Shown here: positions 28,617-38,084 of the stretch, piece after piece
Layout of the letters: each line of letters opens with the position of its first letter
How positions within the stretch are numbered: the first letter of the stretch is position 1
Source: Endozoicomonas sp. NE40
GTDB taxonomy: Bacteria > Pseudomonadota > Gammaproteobacteria > Pseudomonadales > Endozoicomonadaceae
Length of the DNA stretch: 64,000 nucleotides
Direction: 5' to 3'
Assembly (NCBI RefSeq): GCF_040549045.1
Contig: NZ_JBEWTB010000002.1
Span: 4,762,501 to 4,826,500 of the forward strand
Program-made: the position numbers and the translations under genes
The notes under the pieces: model-generated
Seen by the model: only the letters and a program-made list of their open reading frames with translations
Databases searched by the model: none
Told to the model about the DNA's origin: nothing

Positions 28617-30452
28617 TCAGGATTTTGGAGCACAGAGAATCGGAATTCTGCCTTTCAATAAACGTCCGCCGCCCAGTCGGGCTACGTATTCCAGGTTGGG
28701 CAGCTCGCCCAGTAGTTGTGGTGGGAACAGGTCTCCGGTTTCTTCCAGTTGTTGCTCGCTGAGGTTGCCGGTAAATTCCATGGGATGGTTGGCATCCGTG
28801 CTGATGCCCTGATTGCGGATAAAGTAGCGATAGCGAACCGGTGGCAGTTTATCTGTAATGAATTTCTGGGTATCGGGGTTCTGTGTTCTTAGGCAGATAA
28901 GGTGATTACAGTTGTCGATGAACTGTTGGGCAGCAGCTTCCGAACCTAACTGAGCTTCAAAATCAGCCAGAGTCTGGGTGGCGACGTATAACCGGAATTT
29001 TGCCCCCCGACCTTTGTTCAGCAGGGACAGCAGTTGAGGGCAAAGTACTTCAGCGGCTTCATCTACGAACAGGTTGATAGGTTTGTCATTCTGTTGTGAG
29101 TCTTTCGATGAATAGTTGTAACGATCACCGGCGACAGCGGCCAGATCAGCCAGTAACAGCTGACCAATGGCTTTTCCCACCATGGGATCAGACAAGGAGT
29201 CGAGCCCGAAATACATCACCTTGTTTTGTTCGATCAGATTCGCTGTGTCTGTGCAGGGGCGCAGATCGTCAATATCGGTAGGGTCAGGTGATAATAAGCG
29301 AGCCAGTGGACCGCCAGTCAGCATTCCGAGAGCAGGCAGTAAGGTGGCAATCATTTTGCTGTAATGCGCCCGGTCATGTTCAAACAAGGAGATCAGACCT
29401 TCTACATCTGTGCATGGGGATTCTGGCATCATCTTCTCCCGATAGAATTCTATCCAGCGTCGTGCAACAGCCTCGGTGTTACTTTTACCCTTCGCCTCTT
29501 TTCCCTGGGCAGTATTTGGAGCCTGGGTATTATGACGGGTACAAACAATAGTGAGCGCTTTGATCAGTAGTTTGGTTACTCCTCCTTCTAATCCCTGTCG
29601 AATCATCACCAGAGTGGGACGCTGCCCACAAAGCAAATAGCCCTGAACCACCGCATCTACGGCTTTCTGGGCAAATGCCTGAAAGGGCGCATTATCACCA
29701 CCAGATGGCATTAACCCTGAAATCCGACTGGCCAGTTCACTGGAACGGTTAAAATTTTGAAGCAGGTTGATTCGGATAGAATCTGCAGGAAAGCCCGGAT
29801 GAAACTTCATGAACCGGTATTTATTGCCTGATAGCTCGCAGCTTCTGAGAGTGTGGCTGGCAAGGTCATGGTCGCCTTTGGGGTCGATGATGATCACTGG
29901 TTCATTTCGTAAAACAGCTTGTGTCACCAATAAATCAAATAGTCGGGTTTTGCCACTACCAGGGACACCAATAACCATAGTGTGCATTTGAATCTGTTCA
30001 AGGGGCTGGTATAACCGTTCTTCATGCTCCTCCATACCATGAATCCAACCTGCACCCATGGTTTTTTCTGATTTGGCGGGGAGGTTATCACTGCGTAATA
30101 AATCCCACGCCCGTTGTCCATGAAGCCGTTGCCACTCAAAACCCCAGCCTAACCAGACTCCCTGTTCCTGATTCTTTGTTTGCAGCGATTGGCATTGCTT
30201 CCGGGTTAGCTTGAGAAGAGCGAGCTTTTTGCCTTTTAATCGCCGGTGTTGCTGCCATCTTGGTATAGCCTGTGCCAGACGGGTAATCGTCATGGCAGCA
30301 CAGAAAGAAGACGTCAGAATAAAACCAATCGGTGGTAGTGAGCTGAAAAACGACAGTGTGTGAGCGACGTTCATAGCTGAAAACCAGACAACAGCGGAAC
30401 TCAGCTCATAAACAGGTCGCCAATTTTGCAGATAAGGGCGATCACTGATCAT
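28617..30452 (-). CDS. traD: TraD, type IV coupling protein ATPase
   Basis: Hexameric inner-membrane ATPase that links the relaxosome to the T4SS. The 611-residue product has two N-terminal transmembrane helices (about 20-65), Walker A GVPGSGKT near residue 165, IIIDPKGD, Walker B NLFVDEAAEVL near 385 and a TQTLADFEAQLG motif. This is the SXT-type TraD (TIGR03743). The start at 30452 overlaps the end of traI by 11 bases; an in-frame upstream extension lies within traI and is spurious. Confidence 0.92.
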   Translation of the reverse strand: MISDRPYLQNWRPVYELSSAVVWFSAMNVAHTLSFFSSLPPIGFILTSSFCAAMTITRLAQAIPRWQQHRRLKGKKLALLKLTRKQCQSLQTKNQEQGVWLGWGFEWQRLHGQRAWDLLRSDNLPAKSEKTMGAGWIHGMEEHEERLYQPLEQIQMHTMVIGVPGSGKTRLFDLLVTQAVLRNEPVIIIDPKGDHDLASHTLRSCELSGNKYRFMKFHPGFPADSIRINLLQNFNRSSELASRISGLMPSGGDNAPFQAFAQKAVDAVVQGYLLCGQRPTLVMIRQGLEGGVTKLLIKALTIVCTRHNTQAPNTAQGKEAKGKSNTEAVARRWIEFYREKMMPESPCTDVEGLISLFEHDRAHYSKMIATLLPALGMLTGGPLARLLSPDPTDIDDLRPCTDTANLIEQNKVMYFGLDSLSDPMVGKAIGQLLLADLAAVAGDRYNYSSKDSQQNDKPINLFVDEAAEVLCPQLLSLLNKGRGAKFRLYVATQTLADFEAQLGSEAAAQQFIDNCNHLICLRTQNPDTQKFITDKLPPVRYRYFIRNQGISTDANHPMEFTGNLSEQQLEETGDLFPPQLLGELPNLEYVARLGGGRLLKGRIPILCAPKS

Positions 30453-31677
30453 GCTGCTCTCCTGCACTCTCTTCTGCATATTCTTCTGCAAAAGAGCCTG
30501 ATGGCAGCCATTGTTTGCATTGTTGGGAAATGGCGGGCTGTAGCGCAATAAACAAACGGCTGTTACGACGAAAAATGATTTTATTTCCGAAAGGAACGAT
30601 CCAACCTCTCTGGTTCCACTGTTTAAGCAAAATATCCGGTTCTGGTAGTTCATCGGATTCCACAGAATCAGGCCAGGGCAACAGAAGGCTGTCTTTCGCC
30701 CACTTGATAACTTCACTGTGGAGGTTGGATATAGCCTGCTCAAGCCACTTCAGTTCATCATCCTTTCCAGCTTCTGGCTGACCATCCGATTTTGCCGGCT
30801 TCATAATCTGGTTAAGGGCTTCTCCACGAACAAAATGCAGTTTGACGCTTTTCAGGCGAGCCAGCTCAACAGCATTGATGATTTGTGATACGCCATGGCC
30901 ATTTTTTTGCCCGGTCAGCGCACTGACAAAGGTTTGCCAGAGAGTGCCATTATCTCCATCCGGTTGCAGGAGATTACGAAATGCCTGTGGAGTAAGCTGC
31001 GGTAACAGCAGTAGATTGATGGCGGTATATTCTGGCGTTAATGGTTTCTCAGGATTGGTATCACACTGCTTCCAGTGAGGTGCGTAGTTTGTAATACGAT
31101 GCTGTTGCAACCAGCTTCCAAGAGGCTGCTGGAAAGCTGGCCACTGTTCTGGTGAAAGCTCTCCTGCTTGCTCACTTGATTGCTGTTGAACCATAAGACA
31201 GGTCGTCATTCGCCCACTGTCATATAAAAGCCCAGCGACGCCTGCCATTAATCGCCAGAGTGGTTCCCTCGCTCTGCGCTGATCCGGATACAAATCATGA
31301 TCTCTGTGAATCTGTTGCATAGCCGTGACAGACCAGAAAGCGGTTTCCAGTGCATGGCGAATTGCTCCAGATGGCTCGCAATGGTGCTGAGGATGAGCAG
31401 GTAGAAGATGCAGCCAGTGGGTGAGATTATCCAGTGTCTGGTCAAACAAGAGCTGTAGTTCTGTTGGCAGATTCAGCTGCTCATTCACCTGTTCCACTAG
31501 CTTCTGTTGCTGGTGAAGGATGGTTCCGGTGCCTACCTGATATCCGGCGCAGCCTGAACTGGATTTTATGGACTGTTCTTGTTCTTGGGCATCATTGGGC
31601 AATAGAGCTGTTTCATTGTCAGCATGATGCGGATGCAGCCAGTGATTAATAATCGATAAAGCTTGTGAAGTCGTCAT
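30442..31677 (-). CDS. traI: MobH-family relaxase TraI, with degenerate HD motif
   Basis: Relaxases of this type nick oriT and pilot DNA. The protein has 411 residues. The N-terminal TraI_2 domain is recognised from LPAHPQHHCEPSGAIRHALE, the counterpart of the HHH..GGLLxHSLEVA signature. The second metal motif, normally LLHDIGK, reads LLYDSGR, so the HD histidine is Tyr. The later Arg-His motif is also not evident. A DUF1528-like C-terminal domain (about 330-400, QWNQRGWIVPFGNK) is present. Position next to traD supports the call. Catalytic competence is doubtful. Confidence 0.65.
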   Translation of the reverse strand: MTTSQALSIINHWLHPHHADNETALLPNDAQEQEQSIKSSSGCAGYQVGTGTILHQQQKLVEQVNEQLNLPTELQLLFDQTLDNLTHWLHLLPAHPQHHCEPSGAIRHALETAFWSVTAMQQIHRDHDLYPDQRRAREPLWRLMAGVAGLLYDSGRMTTCLMVQQQSSEQAGELSPEQWPAFQQPLGSWLQQHRITNYAPHWKQCDTNPEKPLTPEYTAINLLLLPQLTPQAFRNLLQPDGDNGTLWQTFVSALTGQKNGHGVSQIINAVELARLKSVKLHFVRGEALNQIMKPAKSDGQPEAGKDDELKWLEQAISNLHSEVIKWAKDSLLLPWPDSVESDELPEPDILLKQWNQRGWIVPFGNKIIFRRNSRLFIALQPAISQQCKQWLPSGSFAEEYAEESAGEQHDQ

Positions 31678-31679
31678 CG

Positions 31680-32039
31680 CTAAAGCCCGAAAATGGAATT
31701 AATAATGGTGGGCGTGACCTGCAATCCAACAGCGGCACCGACCCCGGTGGCAAAGCCGATCAGCGAGTTGCGAGCCATACCGTAAGCCAGCCCGATCAGG
31801 ACGAAAGAGATCGACAGTGTTCGACCCAGGTCTCCCTTGATCCAGCCCACCAAACGACCATAAATTTCTGCAAAATCACTGGAGCCTGTCGCATTGACAG
31901 GATTGGCCGCCTGCAACTCAGGAGGTAATAAAGAAAAAATGATCAGCGTTGCCAGTGACAGCATCACTTGCTGCTGTTTCACTATGCAGGGGTGTCTCTC
32001 AGAAAGGGGTAGAAGTACATGCATGGTCAATGACTCCAT
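31680..32039 (-). CDS. traA: TraA, F-type prepilin
   Basis: The 119-residue prepilin has a long leader, as in F TraA: hydrophobic LATLIIFSLLPPELQA before cleavage, near residue 44. The mature pilin is about 75 residues with two hydrophobic helices around a short polar loop (MARNS). The ATG at 32039 overlaps the traV stop as TAATG, supporting this start over an internal Met. It is the only pilin candidate in the cluster. Confidence 0.75.
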   Translation of the reverse strand: MESLTMHVLLPLSERHPCIVKQQQVMLSLATLIIFSLLPPELQAANPVNATGSSDFAEIYGRLVGWIKGDLGRTLSISFVLIGLAYGMARNSLIGFATGVGAAVGLQVTPTIINSIFGL

Positions 32040-32434
32040 TAGTCATCAGAAGGTGAATAGACGGGAATGGCAGACTGCCAGTCTCTTGGAGCGATATCCG
32101 TCATGACGATTCCGCCGCTGTGCCAGTTACCCTGTTTATCAACCCAGGGGGCGATCCAGATTCTCAGGATTTGAGCGGGTGTGCGGTTCGGCACCGCTTC
32201 GGGAGTTACAATATGAAGGTTGGGTTCTGGATAGCTTTTGGGAGAAGTGGGGAGGAGGTCTTCAGAAGGCAGTGAATCAGAATCCTGATAAACTTGTCTT
32301 GCCGATTTACATACGCCCTTACCGGGTTCCGGGCAGGCATACTCAGCTTCTCCAACGCCGAATAATGAACAGCCCTGAATAATAGGTACGAGCGAAACTA
32401 TCAGAAGCAATGCCCTGGTATCGTGTTTAAACAT
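32039..32434 (-). CDS. traV: TraV, outer-membrane lipoprotein of the T4SS core
   Basis: VirB7-like lipoprotein of 131 residues. The lipobox is IIQGCSLF (Cys 22), followed by the TraV pattern of two further Cys (YACPEPGKGVC). The C-terminal motif LRIWIAPWVDKQGNWHSGG is typical of SXT TraV. It forms the outer-membrane core with TraK and TraB, its neighbours. Confidence 0.85.
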   Translation of the reverse strand: MFKHDTRALLLIVSLVPIIQGCSLFGVGEAEYACPEPGKGVCKSARQVYQDSDSLPSEDLLPTSPKSYPEPNLHIVTPEAVPNRTPAQILRIWIAPWVDKQGNWHSGGIVMTDIAPRDWQSAIPVYSPSDD

Positions 32435-32455
32435 GGGGGGGAAAGTCTCGAAAGA

Positions 32456-33625
32456 TTAGTTTTTAAGACCACGGGTTAGAATAAGGTCTACCTTGCGCTC
32501 GGCGCTGATTTCAATGACTGGCACCATCTGGTCAGCCAGCTTCAGGTAAAAGTCAGCCAGTTTTTCCAATGCTTTGTTGCTGCCCTTAATCAGTGAGCTT
32601 TGCAGGGCTTCGCTGCCTTTTAACCCAGATTGAAAAGGCGATTGGATTTGACCATTCTGGTTGGGTACCACTGAAAAGACTGGAACGGGTTTGATATCGA
32701 ATGCTTCACTGACACCGCTGAGAAATCCTGCCATAGCCGCCTTGGCCATCACTTGCCCCTGTTTGCTGACCAGCCTGCCTCGTAAACCGGCCTTGCCGTC
32801 CTCTCCAGCGATATAACCCTCTAAAGGTCGTTCAATCACTTGTTCTTTACTGTTGTGTTTGAAGATGCACGACAGGGTTTCACTGCGAAGATAAGCCCGT
32901 TCGGAACTCAGGTCGCCATAACCGGAAGCCAGCACAAAGCATTCTCTGACATTGGTTCGATAGCGGTTGGGCAAAATTGCTGAGGCTTTTATACGAATAA
33001 GTACAGGGTAAGGTTCACGTCTTGCCCCTTGTCCTGTGGGAACATCCAGGCCGGTGATTAGCTGACCGGATAACAAACTGCCAGCGGGTAGGCGTAAGAG
33101 CTTTGGTTTATCTTCAGGCTTGGAATCCAGTGCCACCGCCTGAGGATATGTAGCTCCCAATACCCGGATAGGTCTGGGTGGTTGGGGAGGTGCATCATAG
33201 TAACCGGGCTCATTGTAATTGGTCGCTGGTGATTGGCTGTACTGGTTCCATTGCAAAACATCAGGAGTCTGCTGTGGAGTTGAAGGTTCAGGGACAGAAA
33301 AGGTGTTTTGATCAGGTTGCTCTGGCTGATTTAGCAGTCGGATTTCCTGTTGCAACCTCTCCATTTCCTGCTGGTGCTCTTCGTGCAAAGCTTTCTGTTG
33401 ATGATGGATACGTTCCAGATCAGCACTGATTCGGTTCAGTGTTAACTCTTTTGGGGGGATGCCGGTAAAGTCAACGGATGAAGTGGTTTGCTCTGGTGCT
33501 TTGGTCACGTCTGAATCCTGCCGTTTACTGGTGACAAAAATCAGAGCAACCAGAATGATTGCCGTGCCAAGCACAATGGTATAGCGTTTTACTCTTGGCG
33601 TCAGGTAATGGTTGAGAGTATTCAT
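32456..33625 (-). CDS. traB: TraB, VirB10-like scaffold of the T4SS core
   Basis: The 389-residue protein spans both membranes. One N-terminal transmembrane helix (about 16-31) leads to a coiled coil rich in Glu/Gln (about 65-95) and a Pro-rich stretch (about 105-155). The VirB10/TrbI beta-barrel domain follows, with LRLPAGSLLSGQLITG and the ECFVLASGYGDLSSERAYLR signature. It sits ten bases from traK. Confidence 0.9.
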   Translation of the reverse strand: MNTLNHYLTPRVKRYTIVLGTAIILVALIFVTSKRQDSDVTKAPEQTTSSVDFTGIPPKELTLNRISADLERIHHQQKALHEEHQQEMERLQQEIRLLNQPEQPDQNTFSVPEPSTPQQTPDVLQWNQYSQSPATNYNEPGYYDAPPQPPRPIRVLGATYPQAVALDSKPEDKPKLLRLPAGSLLSGQLITGLDVPTGQGARREPYPVLIRIKASAILPNRYRTNVRECFVLASGYGDLSSERAYLRSETLSCIFKHNSKEQVIERPLEGYIAGEDGKAGLRGRLVSKQGQVMAKAAMAGFLSGVSEAFDIKPVPVFSVVPNQNGQIQSPFQSGLKGSEALQSSLIKGSNKALEKLADFYLKLADQMVPVIEISAERKVDLILTRGLKN

Positions 33626-33635
33626 TGGTTTATTT

Positions 33636-34403
33636 TTAATAGGTCAGCAGGGAAGGGCGTACCACAGGTGCTGATTCCTGATCGGGCGTATTCAGCAGAA
33701 TAAACAGTTCTCTGCGCTGGCCGGGATGTAGAGTGTTTTTCGGCCACATGGCGACAGCGGTGGTATGGCTGCCCTGACAGTTTTTCTCATGGAAAGTAAG
33801 AGGCTTTTCGGTAGCGTTCCTGGCTGTCCCAACCAGAACCCTGAAATAATGCCCCTGGACGACCTGCCCCTTGGAGAAATCAAATGTCAGACCGTCTTGC
33901 TGACAATGCCGAATATCGGCTTTATAAAATTTTTCCAGTTCATACCCTTCTGGCACTTGCCCTTTAACAAGCATGGACAGCAGTTCAGTAATGCTCTGCT
34001 GATAGTCTCCGGCTTCCTCAAAGCGTTTGGCTGCTTCTTTATTCCTATTCATTTTCTGTTGCCATTGTTTTGATAATGAAAGCTGGATTTCTTTGGGAGG
34101 GACATCAAGTAGCGTGACCAGCAAAGAGAGTGCATGAGCTTCACTATCATGGGGTGTGATATATACGACAAAGGGCTCTTCTTGTTGGGAAGAGAGATAA
34201 ATCACTGAACCTTCAATACGGATATCAGCCTGATCAATTGTTCGAATCTGAGGCGCAGAAAAGGGCGTGACAATCCGGTTTAAGTGCAGACGACTGAGCG
34301 TGACCGGTTGTTGCTGACCTGGGGAAACTTTTAATTTCACAGGGGCCGCCGCCAGAGTGAATGAGCAATACAGGCACACAACAACAGCAAAGGCTTTGTT
34401 CAT
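33636..34403 (-). CDS. traK: TraK, VirB9-like outer-membrane complex protein
   Basis: This 255-residue periplasmic, secretin-like protein has a signal peptide ending near LAAA (residue 20), then beta-rich TraK/VirB9 sequence with the conserved early motif HLNRIVTPF. It forms the ring with TraV and TraB. It is placed between traB and traE exactly as in F and SXT. Confidence 0.87.
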   Translation of the reverse strand: MNKAFAVVVCLYCSFTLAAAPVKLKVSPGQQQPVTLSRLHLNRIVTPFSAPQIRTIDQADIRIEGSVIYLSSQQEEPFVVYITPHDSEAHALSLLVTLLDVPPKEIQLSLSKQWQQKMNRNKEAAKRFEEAGDYQQSITELLSMLVKGQVPEGYELEKFYKADIRHCQQDGLTFDFSKGQVVQGHYFRVLVGTARNATEKPLTFHEKNCQGSHTTAVAMWPKNTLHPGQRRELFILLNTPDQESAPVVRPSLLTY

Positions 34404-34430
34404 AACGGATTCTCTGAAAGAAGAGGAGGG

Positions 34431-34985
34431 TTATTTCAAGTCAGATTCAATCTGGATGGCAGCAAGCACAGGTCGATAACGAATCAGGTTGAACTGAAAG
34501 GTAAATGTTTTCTGCCCCGACAGACGTTGATGGCCGGACGATAGAGCACTGTTACCTGTCACTCTGACCTCACGGATGGTTTCATCAAATTCAATCTGCG
34601 ATGGCTCAAAGCTCAGGGAAACCTGATCTTCTCGTAACTGTTGGAACTGTTGATTCAGTGTTTCATGTACTTGTTGATACAGATTGGGCGACAGCAAACT
34701 TTGCAGCCTGGCTTCCAAAAACGACAGATTCTGTGGATTGAGGTTTCCCAGCAGTTCAGCCAGTGAAAGCCCCCACCACTCGTAATAGATCTGAGAAGCT
34801 TCACCGGATTGAATACCGATCTGCCTATCCATAAACGGCAGGCTCAACTCAACAGCCGGTTTGCGGTTCAGGCAGTGGATCAGCAACAGTACATTGCTCA
34901 GCACCAATACCAACAGAATCAGCCTGTCAACACACAGCTGTTGTCGCCATTGTTTCAGGCGTTGCAGATAATCTTGAATGGTCAT
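34431..34985 (-). CDS. traE: TraE, VirB8-like inner-membrane protein
   Basis: The 184-residue protein has one transmembrane helix (about 18-38) and a periplasmic VirB8/TraE domain. The start at 34985 makes an ATGA overlap with the traL stop, so the longer frame to 35060 is rejected. The motif YYEWWGLSLAELLGNLNP is characteristic. Confidence 0.87.
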   Translation of the reverse strand: MTIQDYLQRLKQWRQQLCVDRLILLVLVLSNVLLLIHCLNRKPAVELSLPFMDRQIGIQSGEASQIYYEWWGLSLAELLGNLNPQNLSFLEARLQSLLSPNLYQQVHETLNQQFQQLREDQVSLSFEPSQIEFDETIREVRVTGNSALSSGHQRLSGQKTFTFQFNLIRYRPVLAAIQIESDLK

Positions 34986-35263
34986 TTTCGGGAAGGGTAA
35001 AAGACCCGGACATAAGGGTTGGGTAAGGTTCTGGCTTTCACAAAATAAAAGCCCAGCCAATAAAGTCGGTGACTTAGATGCCCGTCAGGATGACGATCCC
35101 GGAACCGGCGATAAACACGAATCGCCATCCAGCCAAGAAACATGCCAAGCAACAGCTGGTCAAACCAGATACCCCAGATCAGACCAACGGCTACCGGGTA
35201 GATTTCATCCAGTGACCAGAACAGGAACTGGACTGGGTCGTTGATGGTGCGCGGAATTTCCAC
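34982..35263 (-). CDS. traL: TraL, small inner-membrane pilus-assembly protein
   Basis: This 93-residue, VirB3-like protein begins IPRTINDPVQFLFWSLDE, the TraL signature. Two hydrophobic helices (about 20-55) and a basic tail ending in a YPSRK-like sequence follow. It overlaps traE by four bases and follows traN by four. Confidence 0.87.
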   Translation of the reverse strand: MEIPRTINDPVQFLFWSLDEIYPVAVGLIWGIWFDQLLLGMFLGWMAIRVYRRFRDRHPDGHLSHRLYWLGFYFVKARTLPNPYVRVFYPSRK

Positions 35264-35267
35264 TGAC

Positions 35268-38084
35268 TTATTGTCCTTGATGGCGTATTGATTCTGTTTT
35301 CTGGGATTGATAGTAATTGAGGTCGGATGGGCTGATGTTGTTGTATCGGGCTTCCAATCGTTTTCGACTGTCTTCCCGGTGTTGGTCGAAATCCAGCCTT
35401 GAACCCTTACCTGTCAGAGTTTCCAGATTTAGCTGTTTCAGGGTATCGGCATTCAGCTCTGGCAGTTTGTTTTGCAGTTTTAATAGTGCCAGCCATTCAC
35501 TAAGGTCAATTCGGTTCCAGTCAACTGCATGGAGTGTTTCGGGAGAAATGCCCGAACAGTCAGGATGTTCAGCAGAGCCCCATCCTGTTTTCAGCTGCTT
35601 TCTGATCTGCACTTGCAGGATGCGGGATAAAGGAGAGCTGAAGCAGCAATAACTGTTGTATTCCATGCTGGCTAACCCGAGAAACTTGGATTCGCTGTAA
35701 CTTCCAACCTTGTGACAAGTTTTCATTTCTCTCTTGGCGGCTAATTCAAATTCTTCGTCTTCACACTTGTTGGTGATCTGGATAATCAGTTTGGTCATGG
35801 TGTAAGCCGTGTAGATCATGGTGACAGCACTGATGGCTGAGGTAATGGCAGGATTCATAATCAGAGTTTGCTGGCTGAGGTGTCCGCCCTGAGAAGCCAG
35901 GTTGTTGCCAACGGTTCGGAACAGCAGGTTGGTGGCATCTTCGCCCAGAATTTTATGGACGACTTCGGCCATCTTTCGCATCAGCTGTTGCTGCATATTG
36001 CCGAGCATCGTCTTCTGAGCTTCCTGCGACAGTTCTCCGGCAATAGGTTTTGCGGTGGCAGTCTGGGTATGGACTTCAGAGGGAGTTGGCCAGAGCTTTT
36101 CTGTGAGCTTGTCCCAGCTTTTGCCCATATCTGACCATAGATTTTTTGCAGGCTGGCTGAGCTTGTTGATGCCTTGCATCAGCGGTTCCCGCATCTTCTG
36201 GTAATGCCCGGTCAGCTGATTGGGAAAATTACCTTGCAGATGGATGGCTGACTTATCGAACAGGTAGCCCATCAGGAGCAGGTTCATATAACTGGCAAAA
36301 TTCACGTTCGTAGGCAGGTTACAGCAGTCCACCATATTAAAAATGCCCTGTTTGCAGGTGCAGGGCTTGCCACTGAAGATCCTGCAACCACTCCCATCTT
36401 GATTGCACTGCATATCATGTGACATATGTTTTGCTGCATGGAGACCGCTGACGGCACTGGCAAAGTCGGTGTTCTCCGCATTCGTTATATTGGCCTGACA
36501 CTCGCCTAACATGCACTGCATAGGCTGACCTTCACAGTGAATACTCTCTTCAATGCCAATGCGATTCAGGTTGCCTGTGTAGCCACAGTCGTAGCGATCC
36601 TCGCGGGTGTAACAAATGCCAGACTTTTCACCAAGACAGCGGCTATCCAGAAACTCACAGTTGGGATCGTTGGCATACTGAGCACAATGATCAGGCGGAT
36701 ACTGTGTTGATGCTGTTTTGTAGTAAAAGCAATCGGCTTCAGCTCTGGCGGTTTTGCAATCTGATGGTAACTGCGATGACAGGCTTGGTTGCAGTGGAAT
36801 CACTTTACCGTGAACGGTATGTTCTGCATCATTCATAGTTTCAAGGCACTGGTACGACAGACTGCACAGTCCATCACTCTGCCATTGCTTCATTTCTTTC
36901 AGTTGCTCCAGTGCTGATGAAGGCGCCCAGCGATCATTTTCTATCAACTGGCTGATATCGAAATACAACTTAATCAGAGCAAAACCTTCGCCCTGATCAC
37001 CAACAGAAGTGCGAATTTTGAAAGTGACTTGGTTACCTGCACCATCCAAGACACTGCTATCCAGTGAAACAGGACTGTTCAGGTGAAAATTAGAGTCCAG
37101 TTCACATCCTCCACCGCTTTCAGGCGGGAAATCAGAGTTGCTCTGCCAGACTTTCTTATCATTGATCCAGACCTGCAGGCGGTCATCCCAGCGGGCTTCC
37201 TGAAGCACTGCATGGCTTAATGCCTGTGGTCTGGGTAGCGTCACCGTGAAGGTTTCTTCCTTAATACAGCAACCGCAGTGATAGTAGTTATCCGCTCCCG
37301 CATCCTTGCCTAAACGAATCTGTAAGCAGCCTTCTTGATCCGACTGACTTTCACAACCGTTCATGCCTGATAGCCCAGAGCCGGAAATATATTCTGCGAA
37401 GGGCTGAACCCTGATTTTCCGGTGTAACGTAATGCTGTCGTCTGTCACCACAGCTCGTGTGCACTCACGAATATCGGGACTATGCACTTGGCGGCCTTGT
37501 TTTAGCACCAGTTTTTTCTGGTAATCACAGCCTTTAAAATGCTGTCGCAGACGGGCGATGGTGGCACTCATTTCACCGTTCTTATCGTATATGGGATTGC
37601 CCTGAGCATCGGTAGGCCAGTGCTTTTGTTTTGACCAGGTATTGGGGTGTTGCAGGGCATTAATGCTCTGTTCCACAGGATGAAGAATCTTGTGTTCGTT
37701 GGCATCGGGGTAATACCGATCCGGTGACTGATTCAGTAAACGCCATGCTTCACCTTCAGGAGATTGTTCCGTTTCCAGTTGTTGCGCCCGCTTTTCACCA
37801 AAGGACTGCAAACCATCGAAATCTTCATTCTGGTAGTAGCCTTCCAGCTTTTGGCGGTGAGAGCTGTCTGAAGGCTTCTCCATCATCAGATTTGGCACTT
37901 GGTTGGCAATAGAGTCAGGATTTCGAGTAATAGCTTCAGATTTCTGGTTGATCTGGTGGAGCCAGTTTGAGCGGGTATGTTGCTCAAATGTACGAATGGC
38001 TTCCTGAGTGGTTTCTGCCATTACGGTGTGAAAGCAGAAAGCGAATAATCCACTCAGCAGTTTGTAGAAATCAGGTTTTATCAT
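35268..38084 (-). CDS. traN: TraN, Cys-rich outer-membrane mating-pair stabilisation protein
   Basis: TraN contacts the recipient surface. The 938-residue product from ATG 38084 (ATGA overlap with traU) has a signal peptide ending near TVMA. The long ectodomain carries dozens of cysteines, especially residues about 255-310 and 470-640 with CGCC, CTCKQG and DCCNLP patterns, fitting the TraN family. A C-terminal part with further Cys follows two hydrophobic segments near residue 790. The many disulfides fit with the thioredoxin-like TraF in the same operon. Confidence 0.88.
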   Translation of the reverse strand: MIKPDFYKLLSGLFAFCFHTVMAETTQEAIRTFEQHTRSNWLHQINQKSEAITRNPDSIANQVPNLMMEKPSDSSHRQKLEGYYQNEDFDGLQSFGEKRAQQLETEQSPEGEAWRLLNQSPDRYYPDANEHKILHPVEQSINALQHPNTWSKQKHWPTDAQGNPIYDKNGEMSATIARLRQHFKGCDYQKKLVLKQGRQVHSPDIRECTRAVVTDDSITLHRKIRVQPFAEYISGSGLSGMNGCESQSDQEGCLQIRLGKDAGADNYYHCGCCIKEETFTVTLPRPQALSHAVLQEARWDDRLQVWINDKKVWQSNSDFPPESGGGCELDSNFHLNSPVSLDSSVLDGAGNQVTFKIRTSVGDQGEGFALIKLYFDISQLIENDRWAPSSALEQLKEMKQWQSDGLCSLSYQCLETMNDAEHTVHGKVIPLQPSLSSQLPSDCKTARAEADCFYYKTASTQYPPDHCAQYANDPNCEFLDSRCLGEKSGICYTREDRYDCGYTGNLNRIGIEESIHCEGQPMQCMLGECQANITNAENTDFASAVSGLHAAKHMSHDMQCNQDGSGCRIFSGKPCTCKQGIFNMVDCCNLPTNVNFASYMNLLLMGYLFDKSAIHLQGNFPNQLTGHYQKMREPLMQGINKLSQPAKNLWSDMGKSWDKLTEKLWPTPSEVHTQTATAKPIAGELSQEAQKTMLGNMQQQLMRKMAEVVHKILGEDATNLLFRTVGNNLASQGGHLSQQTLIMNPAITSAISAVTMIYTAYTMTKLIIQITNKCEDEEFELAAKREMKTCHKVGSYSESKFLGLASMEYNSYCCFSSPLSRILQVQIRKQLKTGWGSAEHPDCSGISPETLHAVDWNRIDLSEWLALLKLQNKLPELNADTLKQLNLETLTGKGSRLDFDQHREDSRKRLEARYNNISPSDLNYYQSQKTESIRHQGQ

